This document shows positions 27,173-35,071 of a stretch of 38,555 nucleotides of DNA, in pieces. Position 1 is the first letter of the stretch. Each line of letters begins with the position of its first letter. The translations under genes and the position numbers were made by a program. The notes under the pieces were generated by a model. The model searched no databases and was not told the DNA's origin. It was given only the letters and a program-made list of their open reading frames with translations. Origin of the DNA: Paenibacillus plantiphilus (GTDB lineage Bacteria > Bacillota > Bacilli > Paenibacillales > Paenibacillaceae); assembly GCF_927798095.1 (NCBI RefSeq), contig NZ_CAKMMF010000042.1:1-38555 (forward strand), in the 5' to 3' direction.

Positions 27173-28963
27173 CTAATGGAGAACAATAATATCTACAATA
27201 GAACCGCTTGGTGCGCCAGCTTGTCCTGCTGGAATCCGAATGAGGCCGTCTGCCTCTGGAATAGATGCCATCATGCTGGATTTGTTAAAAGCTAGCGGAT
27301 CAGCCAGCAGCTCGCCATTGCGCGATAATAAGCGGGTTCGCACAAATCTTTCATGCGGGCTGCCCTTCTCAAAATCTGAAGCAAGCCTTGCCGTCACCCT
27401 GCGTGGGATGGCTGCTTCAAGAGAGGCTCCGAGCAGGCGCAATATAGCTGGACGTACGAACAGCTCAAACCCGACGAAGCAAGCCCCCGGATTGCCAGAC
27501 AGCGCGAAGAGCAGTTTGCCGTCGATAACAGCTGCGGAGGTCGGGCTTCCAGGACGCATGGCAACCTTGTCGAACAAAAGGCGGGTTGCTTGACCCGATA
27601 GCGCCGCCATGCTGCCGGGCAACAAAGGCGGTTCGGCGTTGGAACCCGCCCCCGTTTGGCTGCGCGATGCGCTGTCGCTTATCGCGGCTTCACCCGCATG
27701 ACCGTTCTCTAGCGACGATGCGCTGGCGTGCACCACTGCTTCACCCACATGACCGTTCTCTAGCGACGATGCGCTGTCGCGCAGCACGTCTTCACCCGCA
27801 CGACCGCCCTCTATCGACAATGCGCTGTCACGCAGCACGTCTTCACCCGCACGACCGCCCTCTATCGACAATGCGCTGTCACTCATCTCTCCCTCACCCG
27901 TACTACTGCCCTCTAACGACAATGCGCTGTCACTCGTCTCGCCCTCACCCATACTGCTGCCTTCTAACGACAATGCGCTGTCACTCATCTCGCCCTCACT
28001 CATACTGCTGCCTTCTAACGACAATACGGTGTCACTCACCGCGCCTTCACCCGCATGACCGCTCTTTCGTATGCGGCGAATGATAGCTGCCATAACATCG
28101 AAGTCGCCAACCGATACACCACCTGTTGTGACAACAAGATCAGCCTGCTCTAGCGCGGACGCAAGCGCGGCCTCAACCGCAGACGGATCATCCGCGAGAC
28201 GGCCTAACAGCAGCGGCTCTCCTCCGCTCTGCTCCACCATAGCTGCGATCATGCTGCTGTTGCTGTCGCGAATACAGCCCGGCTGGAGCGGCGCCTCCAC
28301 TGGCAGCAGCTCATTGCCGGTCGCCACAATCGCGACGCGCGGACGGGCATATACGGGCACATCGGCATAGCCGAACGTGCCCAGCAGCGCCATATGGCCC
28401 GGCCGGATGCGCGTGCCGGGCTCCGCCAAAGCGCTGCCGCGGCGAAACTCCTCGCCCGGCTGCGCAATGTTCTGGCCGGCTGCGGCGGCGCATTTCACCC
28501 GCACCGCCGGCTCGCCGCCGGCCAGAAGGTCCTCCGCGGTCTGCTCCAGCATCACGACCGCGTCAGCCCCCTCAGGCACCGCCCCGCCCGTCATAATGCG
28601 GACGGCAGTGCCCTGCTCAACGATCGCCAGGGCGAGCTCGCCCGCCGCGACCGCACCCAAAACGCGCAGCGTCGCCGGATTACCTGGCGACGCCAGCGCA
28701 GTATCCGCGCTGCGGACGGCATAACCGTCCAGTCCCGAGCGCGGGAAGGGCGGCCAGTCGGTCGTCGCCGTCAGCGACTCCGCGAGCCAACGGCCTCCGG
28801 CCTGCCACAGCGGCACCGTTTCACGCCGCCCTGGAACGGCCGCTTCAAGCACAAGATTCAGCGCGGCATCCACCTTGATCGCGCGCCGATTGAATCGAGA
28901 AGCTCCTTGCAATTGCTGCACAGTTGACCTCCCACCGATTGTCATCAAGGCGCTTGCAATCAT
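27173..28963 (-). CDS. moeA: Molybdopterin molybdotransferase MoeA with an internal 17-residue repeat insertion
   Basis: MoeA inserts molybdate into adenylylated molybdopterin in molybdenum-cofactor synthesis. Family motifs are clear: TDWPPFPRSGLDGYAV, TGGAVPEGADAVV, VATGNELL, DLVVTTGGVSVGDFDV, KVAMRPGSPTS and LSGNPGACFVGFE. The protein has 596 residues against about 400-430 usual. The excess comes mainly from an insert between GDFDVMAAIIRR and LLFDKVAMRPG. Its core is seven 17-residue repeats (residues 311-429, for example DSALSIEGGRAGEDVLR) plus partial units at both ends. The insert is acidic and serine-rich and lies between the helix and strand of the molybdopterin-binding domain, where a surface loop is expected. 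The start is uncertain: 28963 follows AAGG weakly; 28945 is the alternative. mobB is divergent. Confidence 0.93.
   Translation of the reverse strand: MIASALMTIGGRSTVQQLQGASRFNRRAIKVDAALNLVLEAAVPGRRETVPLWQAGGRWLAESLTATTDWPPFPRSGLDGYAVRSADTALASPGNPATLRVLGAVAAGELALAIVEQGTAVRIMTGGAVPEGADAVVMLEQTAEDLLAGGEPAVRVKCAAAAGQNIAQPGEEFRRGSALAEPGTRIRPGHMALLGTFGYADVPVYARPRVAIVATGNELLPVEAPLQPGCIRDSNSSMIAAMVEQSGGEPLLLGRLADDPSAVEAALASALEQADLVVTTGGVSVGDFDVMAAIIRRIRKSGHAGEGAVSDTVLSLEGSSMSEGEMSDSALSLEGSSMGEGETSDSALSLEGSSTGEGEMSDSALSIEGGRAGEDVLRDSALSIEGGRAGEDVLRDSASSLENGHVGEAVVHASASSLENGHAGEAAISDSASRSQTGAGSNAEPPLLPGSMAALSGQATRLLFDKVAMRPGSPTSAAVIDGKLLFALSGNPGACFVGFELFVRPAILRLLGASLEAAIPRRVTARLASDFEKGSPHERFVRTRLLSRNGELLADPLAFNKSSMMASIPEADGLIRIPAGQAGAPSGSIVDIIVLH
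27677..28033. repeat. Seven tandem 51-bp repeats inside moeA
   Basis: Seven units of 51 bp (357 bp in total) keep the moeA frame. Two neighbouring units, encoding DSALSIEGGRAGEDVLR, are identical in protein and differ by about two bases in DNA. The units fall into three sub-types, as expected from stepwise local duplication. Partial units flank both ends. There are no spacers, so this is not a CRISPR array. Confidence 0.95.
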
Positions 28964-29084
28964 CCTGTCTGCCTTGAACGCCCATCATCCGTTAATTCAT
29001 TCCCATCCATTGTACCAAAACTCCGCTTCCGCAGCCTATAGCAAATTTCATTGCCGGGCCAGCCGTCGTCCCCTTATGTAGAGT

Positions 29085-29112
29085 GTTTCAACCCTGCGCA
29101 TTATGCTACAAT
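29085..29112 (+). promoter_or_regulatory. Predicted promoter for mobB
   Basis: The extended -10 element TATGC-TACAAT (TACAAT at 29107-29112) is preceded at 16 bp by GTTTCA. It lies about 38 bp before the mobB start. Confidence 0.5.
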
Positions 29113-29149
29113 CAACGAATAAGCATGCAGCGAAAGGAGTTTGATTCTG

Positions 29150-29692
29150 TTGACAGGGACCAGGCGCTCCGGACCATTCATCCTCCAAATCGTCGGCTAT
29201 AAGAACAGCGGCAAAACAACACTCGTCACCGAGCTGATCAGGCGCTTCAAAGGGGATGGCTGCACCGTCGGCACAGCCAAGCATGATGCCCATAGCTTTA
29301 CAATCGATACGCCGGGGACAGATACATGGAAGCATGGGGAGGCGGGTGCTGACATAACAGCAATCAGCTCATCGACGAACAGCGCGGTGCTTCTCAGCAG
29401 CTCTGCTTCTCTAACCGAATTGCTGGCATACATGCACAATGTCGATATCGTCCTCGTTGAAGGCTTCAAGCCAGAGCCCTATCCCAAGCTCGTGCTGCTG
29501 CGATCCCTTGCGGACATCCCCTTGCTCCATGAGCTTGCCAACCCCATTGCCGCAATCGTATGGTCCAGTGAAATCAGACAAGCCATAGCGGACAATCGAG
29601 CACTTAACAAGCTTACAATACTGGATATCAACCAGCCTGACCAGATCTATTCATTCCTGCTTCCTTATCTGAAAACCGATTCATCTGCCTGA
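29150..29692 (+). CDS. mobB: Molybdopterin-guanine dinucleotide biosynthesis protein MobB
   Basis: A 180-residue P-loop protein that binds GTP and assists the guanylylation of molybdopterin. Walker A is GYKNSGKTT (residues 16-24), with typical MobB sequence following: GTAKHDAHSF, DTPGTDTWKHGEAGAD and IVLVEGFKPEPYPKLVLLR. The start is taken as TTG at 29150, ten nt after AAAGGAG; another TTG at 29141 is only one base from that site and too close. It diverges from moeA, so the two molybdenum-cofactor genes share one intergenic region. Confidence 0.92.
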   Translation: MTGTRRSGPFILQIVGYKNSGKTTLVTELIRRFKGDGCTVGTAKHDAHSFTIDTPGTDTWKHGEAGADITAISSSTNSAVLLSSSASLTELLAYMHNVDIVLVEGFKPEPYPKLVLLRSLADIPLLHELANPIAAIVWSSEIRQAIADNRALNKLTILDINQPDQIYSFLLPYLKTDSSA

Positions 29693-29780
29693 CAATCCCC
29701 GGTTTCGGGTCTTCGTCCACGTCCTCATTCGCCCTGTTCAGACTCGCAACTCATTTGGGGCACAATCATCCATTCCCATC

Positions 29781-29814
29781 AAAAAGCCGTCTCAGCATTC
29801 CCGCTAAGACGGCT
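29781..29814 (-). terminator. Rho-independent terminator after the LiaR-like gene
   Basis: AGCCGTCT-AGC pairs with GCT-AGACGGCT in the minus direction and is followed by TTTTTGATGG. It lies about 30 nt after the stop codon of the response-regulator gene. Confidence 0.88.
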
Positions 29815-29845
29815 AAATCTAATATTCTCCATATGGCGCAGCCTG

Positions 29846-30523
29846 TTATTCAGCGAGCCCATGCTTATGCGCATATATAGCAGCTTGCGTCCGATCATCA
29901 ACGCCAAGCTTGGCAAAAATATTCGTGACATGAAATTTCACCGTCTTAATCCCGATAAACAGATCATCCGCGATCTCTTGATTGGACATCCCCTTCGACA
30001 CCCGAAGCAAAACATCCATTTCCCGCTCCGTCAACTGCTCATGAGGCGGCACAACTCGCTCAGCCTTCGGCTGTCTGAAGCGATTCATCATTTTCGCAGC
30101 TACCTGCGACTCCAAAACAGATTGACCGCGAGAAGCAGCTCGAATCGCATCGGCAATCTCGTTCGCGCGTGACGTTTTCAGCAGATAGCTGAAGGCTCCA
30201 GCTTCAATAACAGGATACATTTTGCTGTCGTCGAGATAGCTTGTCAGTACAATAACTTTGCAATCCGGATACAGCTCAAGCAGCTTCGCAGTCGTCTCAA
30301 CGCCGTCCATCCCGTCCATTACCAGATCCATGAGCACGACATCAGGATGGTAGGCCTGCGCCAATCGGATGCCTTCCATCCCATTGCTTGCTTCACCTAC
30401 GACTTCAATACCATCCTCAGTGTTCAACACAGCCGCCAATCCGATCCGGACCATCTCATGATCATCGACAAGCAGCACTTTAATTGGCTGATCGATTGAT
30501 TCCATATGTTGTATCGCCTCCAT
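29846..30523 (-). CDS. liaR: Response regulator, NarL/LuxR class (LiaR/VraR-like)
   Basis: From the ATG at 30523 the protein has 225 residues. The receiver domain starts KVLLVDDHEMVRIGL; the phosphoacceptor is Asp66 in DVVLMDLVMDGMDG, with the conserved threonine in VIVLTSY and lysine in YLLKTS. The C-terminal LuxR-type helix-turn-helix reads LTEREMDVLLRVSKGMSNQEIADDLFIGIKTVKFHVTNIFAKL. The sequence and the kinase partner fit LiaR/VraR, which respond to cell-envelope antibiotics. Start choice is uncertain: 30505 also has an upstream GGAGG. The gene follows the kinase by 19 nt and ends in a terminator. Its natural targets would include the psp genes upstream. Confidence 0.88.
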   Translation of the reverse strand: MEAIQHMESIDQPIKVLLVDDHEMVRIGLAAVLNTEDGIEVVGEASNGMEGIRLAQAYHPDVVLMDLVMDGMDGVETTAKLLELYPDCKVIVLTSYLDDSKMYPVIEAGAFSYLLKTSRANEIADAIRAASRGQSVLESQVAAKMMNRFRQPKAERVVPPHEQLTEREMDVLLRVSKGMSNQEIADDLFIGIKTVKFHVTNIFAKLGVDDRTQAAIYAHKHGLAE

Positions 30524-30542
30524 CCTGTCCGATATCCCTCCC

Positions 30543-31616
30543 TTAGTGACTTCCGAGCGGAACCCATATATCAATAACTACGCCTTGCCCTGGTGAAGTA
30601 ACAAGCTGTAAGGAACCGCCCAGAACAGTGATCCGTTCCTCCATCGTGAGCAATCCGTATGACGTTTGCTTCTTTGCTTCCAAATCAAATCCGACACCAT
30701 TGTCCTGGAACGTTAGACGCGCATGATCGCCTGCTCGCTTCAGATGAATATCCATATGCTCTGCCTTGGAGTGCCGCAGCGTATTAGAAAGCGCTTCTTG
30801 GGCAATTCGGAAGAGATGATCCTCTGCTTCCGGCCCCAGCTTAATCGTAGCATCCACATCCAGCATGATATTCATTGGCACCTTTTGCTGCAGTTCCTCT
30901 ACCAGACTTTGCAGCGCCTGGCCCAAATTTTTTCCATCCAGATGAACAGGCCGCAGATGCAGCAGCAGAGCGCGCATTTCCGATTGAGCAACCGAGGCCA
31001 TTTCCTCGATCAGCTGCACCTGGCGCTTCGCCCGTTCCCAATCCTTCTCCAGCGTCCGACTAACGGCTGTTGCCGTCATCGAAATTGCGAACAACTGCTG
31101 GCTAACCGCATCATGAAGCTCCCTTGCAAGTCTTTGACGCTCCTCAATGACAGCGGAGAAACGCACCTTCTCCGTCCATACATCGTTCTCATCCCCATCA
31201 CGAGATGATTCCAGCCCGCCTTCTGAGGAAGGCAGCGTCACCTTCTGCTTATTCCGCCGCTGCTGCTCCGTTAATCGTTTGATTGCCGCTTTGAGCTTCA
31301 CACCCTGAAAGTAACTATATGCAGCCGCAGCCGACAGTGAAACAGCAATAACAGTTAATCCGATAGCCGCCGCTTTGCTCTGAAGAGCGAATAACTTCAC
31401 ATAACCCGTCCCTTGCAATACAAGCACGAGCAATCCGAGAATAACAAGAAGCCACAGAACTGTCTCTGCCGCGTTTCGCCGCTTCGCCCCTCCGTTATTG
31501 TTAGGCGGCGCTGATTGTCCGCCTTGATAGCCTGGCAACGGGGCTCGTAAGGAGGCTGCTTGAGGCGAATCCGGCCGATTCACAGGCTGATCATCCAAAG
31601 GTGATCCCTCAGCCAT
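30543..31616 (-). CDS. liaS: Sensor histidine kinase (LiaS/VraS-like)
   Basis: This 357-residue kinase has a proline-rich cytoplasmic N-terminal tail (about residues 1-45), two transmembrane helices (about 50-70 and 82-103) with a very short extracellular loop, a linker, a HisKA_3 domain and an HATPase domain. The phosphorylated histidine is His168 in RLARELHDAVSQQLF. ATP-binding motifs EALSNTLRHSKA and FQDNGVGFDL are present. The short sensor loop is typical of intramembrane-sensing kinases such as LiaS and VraS. The long polar tail (PLPGYQGGQSAPPNNN) is not standard. AGAGGGGTG precedes the ATG. A terminator lies between this gene and the psp genes. Confidence 0.88.
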   Translation of the reverse strand: MAEGSPLDDQPVNRPDSPQAASLRAPLPGYQGGQSAPPNNNGGAKRRNAAETVLWLLVILGLLVLVLQGTGYVKLFALQSKAAAIGLTVIAVSLSAAAAYSYFQGVKLKAAIKRLTEQQRRNKQKVTLPSSEGGLESSRDGDENDVWTEKVRFSAVIEERQRLARELHDAVSQQLFAISMTATAVSRTLEKDWERAKRQVQLIEEMASVAQSEMRALLLHLRPVHLDGKNLGQALQSLVEELQQKVPMNIMLDVDATIKLGPEAEDHLFRIAQEALSNTLRHSKAEHMDIHLKRAGDHARLTFQDNGVGFDLEAKKQTSYGLLTMEERITVLGGSLQLVTSPGQGVVIDIWVPLGSH

Positions 31617-31665
31617 CGGTGCACACCCCTCTCTATGTATCCCAAAAAAACGAAGCCTTCAATGG

Positions 31666-31714
31666 AAAAAGCCTGAGGCGGCAGCTTAATAAAACCGCTG
31701 ACCGCCTTTGGCTT
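31666..31714 (-). terminator. Terminator between the psp genes and liaSR
   Basis: In the minus direction AAGCC-GGCGG-CAGC pairs with GCTG-CCGCC-GGCTT, with small internal loops, followed by TTTTTCC. It lies 36-84 nt after the second pspA gene and 50 nt before liaS, so kinase/regulator expression either uses read-through or a separate promoter that I cannot see. Confidence 0.85.
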
Positions 31715-31749
31715 ATCCTAATCAACACTTTGTTATATAATCGATCGAA

Positions 31750-32463
31750 TTACTCGGCTGATTTAGCAAGCGAATTGCTTGCAGGAGGATTCAGCTTGTT
31801 CTTCAAAGCTTGCAGTTGCTCCTCAACCTTCAATTGCTTCGAAGGATCTGCAGAACTGATCGATGTCGTGCTATTGTAGTTGTAAGAAGAGTACGGCACG
31901 CGCATAACTTCAGCTTCAGCTTCCAGCTGCATAATTTTTTCTTCCATGCGATTGAAGCCGCGTGATGCATTGCCGCTCTCAATGGAGTGAACACTTGTAA
32001 CTTGAGCCATTTGTTTTTTCGCTTTCGCCATTTGAGCACGAGCTGCGAGCTCATTGCGCTTATTGCGAAGCTGGTAGAACTCATCCTTCATGCCATGAAG
32101 CTGTGCCATCAGCTCTTCCACCTGACCAGCTGCTCCTGCGTGCATATCCGTATACTCTGCCGTTTTTTGATCGAAGAAAATTTTCTCCTCCAGCAGCTTG
32201 CGGGCAAGATCCTCATGTCCTGCACGAATTGCAGTCTCGGCTTTAGCTTCACGATCCGCACCGCTGCGTACCGCCTCTTCCAGACGCTGCTTCATACGAC
32301 GCTCGCTTGCCATTTGCTTGGCTACCGTCAGTTCTGCCTGATGGATTTCAGCCTCCATATCACGCAAATACTGATTCAGCATAACTACCGGATCTTCCAT
32401 TTTATCCAACATCTCATGCAAGGATGCCTTCGTCATATCTTTCAAACGTTTAAAAATACTCAT
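31750..32463 (-). CDS. PspA/IM30-family protein (LiaH-like), copy 1
   Basis: A 237-residue, almost fully alpha-helical coiled-coil protein ([36 protein letters not shown]...). It matches PspA/Vipp1/LiaH proteins, which form rings or rods on stressed membranes and limit proton leakage. The amphipathic N-terminal helix and the [13 protein letters not shown] segment are the family's hallmarks. The C-terminus has a short serine-rich linker and a last helix. It starts 2 nt after the pspC stop codon with GGAG in the overlap, so it is translated as part of the same operon. A related gene (32936-33631) precedes pspC. Confidence 0.9.
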   Translation of the reverse strand: MSIFKRLKDMTKASLHEMLDKMEDPVVMLNQYLRDMEAEIHQAELTVAKQMASERRMKQRLEEAVRSGADREAKAETAIRAGHEDLARKLLEEKIFFDQKTAEYTDMHAGAAGQVEELMAQLHGMKDEFYQLRNKRNELAARAQMAKAKKQMAQVTSVHSIESGNASRGFNRMEEKIMQLEAEAEVMRVPYSSYNYNSTTSISSADPSKQLKVEEQLQALKNKLNPPASNSLAKSAE

Positions 32464-32465
32464 TT

Positions 32466-32939
32466 CTAAACATCTCCCTTCTCATGTTTGGCTAATTTTG
32501 CGCGGAGCTCTTCAATTTCTCTGCGTAATGCTTTTTTCTCCAGATCCTCCATCATGGCATCCAAATTCGAATTGGATTGACCCTGCTGCTGCCAATTGTA
32601 TTGCGATGGCTGAGGATTAGGACTTGGCGGAGTTGAATACGGACCTCCAAAGCCTTGTTTAGGGTTGGGTGGCGCTTGGTATCCATTATTCCAGCCTCCG
32701 TTGTAGCTCCCAGGACCAGGGCCGTAACCATAAGGACCATATCCGTTGTCAAAGGTGGGTTCCTTAGGAACGACCATTGAAGTAAGAATGTATACCAGTA
32801 TCAGGACACCACTTGAGAAAACCGTCAGGACGATCAGAAGAATCCGAAGTAAAGTCGCATCTACGTTCAGCATTTCGGCAATACCGCCACATAATCCGGA
32901 GAGCTTCTTATCCCGACGCGACCGATACAGTTTCTTCAT
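32466..32939 (-). CDS. PspC-domain membrane protein
   Basis: The product has 157 residues: a PspC domain with [27 protein letters not shown] and a transmembrane helix ([26 protein letters not shown]), then a glycine/proline/asparagine-rich stretch, then a short C-terminal coiled coil ([21 protein letters not shown]). PspC proteins sit in the membrane and recruit or control PspA. The ATG at 32939 overlaps the stop of the upstream pspA by 4 nt (ATGA), which supports this start over the ATG at 32951. The C-terminal coiled coil could contact the PspA proteins encoded on either side. Confidence 0.9.
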   Translation of the reverse strand: MKKLYRSRRDKKLSGLCGGIAEMLNVDATLLRILLIVLTVFSSGVLILVYILTSMVVPKEPTFDNGYGPYGYGPGPGSYNGGWNNGYQAPPNPKQGFGGPYSTPPSPNPQPSQYNWQQQGQSNSNLDAMMEDLEKKALRREIEELRAKLAKHEKGDV

Positions 32940-33631
32940 GACGATTTCCATCCTTCCTGCTGTAATTTACGTTTCAGCTGCTCCAATTCGTTCTCGATAA
33001 CCGATTGAATGGCTGTGCCAGCTTCAACGAGAAATTCTTGTCCTTGTCTGCGCAAGTCGCGCAGGCTTCTAGCTTCCAGCTCCATATCGCTAATGCGGTC
33101 CTCAAGTCTGCGGAACATGCCATCCGGCTGCTGTCCCAGCGAGCCGTTCATACCATTGCCAGCATAACGCGCATTCATTCTTTGCTGAAGGCGAAGCGAC
33201 TCCATCCGAGCCGCATAATATTCACGTTTATCATATACCGCTTGATATTCGCTGCGCAGCTCGCGAAGCTGCTCCTCCAGATCTCTAACGCTGCTCTGTG
33301 ACTGTTCATACAGCTCACGATAATTACGAGCACGCTCCTCGCTGGAAGCCTTGTCATGCAGTGCAATTCTTGCTACATGCTCTTCACCGGCTTTAAGAGC
33401 TGTCAGCGCTTGCTGCTCCCGCTTATCCTTCAGCTGCTCGGCTTGAAGCCACTGCACTTTCAGGTGATTGCCATGCCCCGCATATTGTTGGTACAGCCGT
33501 TCTGCTTGAATGATTTCCTCCCGTGTAGACCAAAGGAACTGATCAATGAGTTTGACGGGATCTTCCGCCTTCTCCAATCGTTCGTTGAGTGTCGCGACTG
33601 TAATGTCACGAACCCGCTTGATGATGCTCAT
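32936..33631 (-). CDS. PspA/IM30-family protein, copy 2
   Basis: A 231-residue coiled-coil protein starting SIIKRVRDITVATLNERLEKAEDPVKLIDQFLWSTREE, related to but clearly different from the other PspA-like product of this operon. It has the amphipathic N-terminal helix and the EDPVKLIDQFL segment of the family. GGAGGTATCCCA precedes the ATG at ideal spacing. The stop codon overlaps the pspC start (ATGA), so PspA and PspC synthesis should be coupled. Two divergent PspA paralogues around one PspC suggest mixed assemblies or a division of labour. Confidence 0.9.
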   Translation of the reverse strand: MSIIKRVRDITVATLNERLEKAEDPVKLIDQFLWSTREEIIQAERLYQQYAGHGNHLKVQWLQAEQLKDKREQQALTALKAGEEHVARIALHDKASSEERARNYRELYEQSQSSVRDLEEQLRELRSEYQAVYDKREYYAARMESLRLQQRMNARYAGNGMNGSLGQQPDGMFRRLEDRISDMELEARSLRDLRRQGQEFLVEAGTAIQSVIENELEQLKRKLQQEGWKSS

Positions 33632-33681
33632 TGGGATACCTCCTTCTCCAAATCTTTATCTAAGCTCGTATGTGTATGTTG

Positions 33682-33972
33682 TTAAGCCCGTCTTGCGCCT
33701 TTGAACACCGACACGCCCCAGACGATCAAACCGATTGCCAACAATAGAGTAAAGATACCAGCCAATTTGCCAAGCAGCATAATCGCTCCGACTACAATCA
33801 GAATGCCGCCGATAATCTTTTTATCATTCTTCAGACCAAGAACTCCGAGACCGATCAGGATGAATGGCATCAATAAACCGATAATCCAACCCAAGTTAAC
33901 TCCGATAAAGTTAAGTACCACAATTCCACCCAAGACTACGAGTAAAGCACCTAACGCCGATTTACTATTCAT
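33682..33972 (-). CDS. LiaI/LiaF-type small membrane protein
   Basis: From the ATG at 33972 the protein has 96 residues with three or four hydrophobic helices (ALLVVLGGIVVLNFIGVNLGW, LLMPFILIGLGVLGL, IIGGILIVVGAIMLLGKLAG, LLAIGLIVWGVSVF). This matches the LiaI/LiaF transmembrane region; the C-terminal LiaF domain that inhibits LiaS is missing. AGGCGGTGA eight nt upstream supports this start over the ATG at 33996. It is the first gene of the psp operon. A 25-codon open frame (33965-34042) ends inside its start region and may couple translation. Confidence 0.82.
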   Translation of the reverse strand: MNSKSALGALLVVLGGIVVLNFIGVNLGWIIGLLMPFILIGLGVLGLKNDKKIIGGILIVVGAIMLLGKLAGIFTLLLAIGLIVWGVSVFKGARRA

Positions 33973-34042
33973 TGTGTACGTCACCGCCTTTCCCATTTTT
34001 GATTTCCATTCTTCTTGCAGCGCTGCGCTTGAAGTTGTTCAT
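33965..34042 (-). CDS. Possible upstream ORF overlapping the LiaI-like start
   Basis: A 25-codon frame (MNNFKRSAARRMEIKNGKG...) begins at an ATG with a weak purine-rich site and ends at a TAG within the sequence ATGAATAG, so it overlaps the LiaI-like start codon. The peptide would be strongly basic. It could couple or throttle translation of the psp operon. It could also be chance. Confidence 0.3.
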   Translation of the reverse strand: MNNFKRSAARRMEIKNGKGGDVHNE

Positions 34043-34218
34043 CGCTTGCTTCTGTTATCATTGTAGGTCATTCCTCGATTATTCAAAACGGACTCGCGGC
34101 GGTTTTTATTCCTAGACCTCGGTCGGGGAAACGACCCACCCGCAGACTGAACGTGGCAACATTTACAGGTAAACAGCCGTTGGCCTGGTGTGGTACAGTA
34201 TTCCTGTACAGGAGGTGT

Positions 34219-34773
34219 ATGCGTATTCAACGCTTGCGCACAAACATATCAGTCATAGGAAAAACAGTCGTAGCAGCAGCCCTTCTTTTAACTTTTATGC
34301 CTCAAGCCGTCCCTTTACAAACGGCCGCAGCCGCATCAAGCGGCATAGACAGAGTGATCCAAATTGGCAGCAGCTATCTGGGCACTCCTTATGAATTCGG
34401 ATCAAACCGGAGCACTACCCGTACATTCGATTGCTCCGACTTCGTGCATTATGTTTTCCAAAAAGGAGAAGGACTCTCCTTGCCGTTAACTTCAGCCAGT
34501 CAAGCACTATATGTAAAGAAGCATTCAGCAGTCAAGACATCATGGCGGAATTTAAAGCGCGGAGATTTAATGTTCTTCATGGATTATCACGGTCTTAGTC
34601 AATCTGATTATACAAAATACAGCAAGTCCCGCCAACCCGTTACGCACGTCGCCATTTACCTTGGCAATGGACGCATGCTGCACACCTTCTCCAAGGCGAG
34701 TGGCGGCGTACGAACGGATACTATAGCGGGCAAGCACTGGGACTATCGTTTTCTATTCGGCGGAAGCGTGTAG
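34219..34773 (+). CDS. Secreted NlpC/P60-family cell-wall peptidase
   Basis: The 184-residue product has a signal peptide (about residues 1-40, basic start, VVAAALLLTF core, TAAAAS cleavage region) and one NlpC/P60 domain that hydrolyses peptidoglycan stem peptides outside the cell. The catalytic cysteine is Cys72 in TFDCSDFVHYVF; His143 in VTHVAIYLGNG and His155 in MLHTFS complete the usual site. The ATG at 34219 lies only two or three nt after GGAGGT, closer than ideal; no better start is visible. An inverted repeat GTACAG/CTGTAC at 34193-34209 abuts the ribosome binding site. It is divergent from the psp operon, fitting a cell-envelope theme. Confidence 0.88.
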   Translation: MRIQRLRTNISVIGKTVVAAALLLTFMPQAVPLQTAAAASSGIDRVIQIGSSYLGTPYEFGSNRSTTRTFDCSDFVHYVFQKGEGLSLPLTSASQALYVKKHSAVKTSWRNLKRGDLMFFMDYHGLSQSDYTKYSKSRQPVTHVAIYLGNGRMLHTFSKASGGVRTDTIAGKHWDYRFLFGGSV

Positions 34774-34807
34774 CTCCAGCAGACAGCGACATACAAATTG
34801 TTGATGG

Positions 34808-34836
34808 TTGAAATCTAGAAATAGCCATGTTAAAAT
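34808..34836 (+). promoter_or_regulatory. SigA-type promoter for the ABC-F gene
   Basis: TTGAAA (34808-34813) and TAAAAT (34831-34836) are 17 bp apart. A start near 34843 would give a leader of about 230 nt before the ABC-F start codon. Confidence 0.75.
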
Positions 34837-34854
34837 AACAACAACTTTAATGAC

Positions 34855-35051
34855 GGGAGTGATAGGAATAATGTAATATTTCTTGCTTATGTAGAAAGAA
34901 TATAAAGCTATAGCTTTTATCATTCTTTTTAAGCAAGGGAGTTACTTATTCTTATCACTCAAAATATACACTTTTCTATTCCATCAATTGGGTTAGAAGA
35001 GTCATTTTTTTGAGCTACAAGAAGGGTAACTTTCTTGTAGCTCATTTTTTT
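34855..35051 (+). promoter_or_regulatory. ABC-F leader with two hairpins and short upstream frames
   Basis: In order: GGGAG and AGGA before an ATG-TAA start-stop (34871-34876); a long AU-rich hairpin at 34882-34937 whose outer arms CTTGCTTA/TAAGCAAG run into a second Shine-Dalgarno, AAGGGAG (34935-34941); a 21-codon open frame that would need the rare ATT start at 34948 and stops at TGA 35011-35013; and the terminator at 35012-35051, whose stem begins inside that stop codon. This is the layout of ribosome-mediated attenuation known for ABC-F and erm genes. The details of switching are inference. Confidence 0.65.
35012..35051 (+). terminator. Attenuator terminator just before the ABC-F ribosome binding site
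   Basis: GAGCTACAAGAA and TTCTTGTAGCTC are perfect 12-bp arms around an 8-nt loop, followed by ATTTTTTTG. It ends only about 20 nt before the start codon, so transcription must pass it for the gene to be expressed. Confidence 0.9.
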
Positions 35052-35071
35052 GTTAAGGAGGACTATTACCT

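Noticed and set aside
27677..28033. CRISPR array
   Set aside because: Units are 51 bp, contiguous and in frame, with no unique spacers and no cas genes.
27586..28083. Plus-strand frame with repeated HPHDRSLATMR-type units
   Set aside because: It is the antisense shadow of the moeA repeat array; the coding evidence (MoeA motifs on both sides in one frame) lies on the minus strand.
34150..34190. ECF sigma-type promoter before the NlpC/P60 gene (CAAC ... CGTT)
   Set aside because: The spacing is 17 rather than 16 and the -10 region fits poorly; similar matches are expected by chance.
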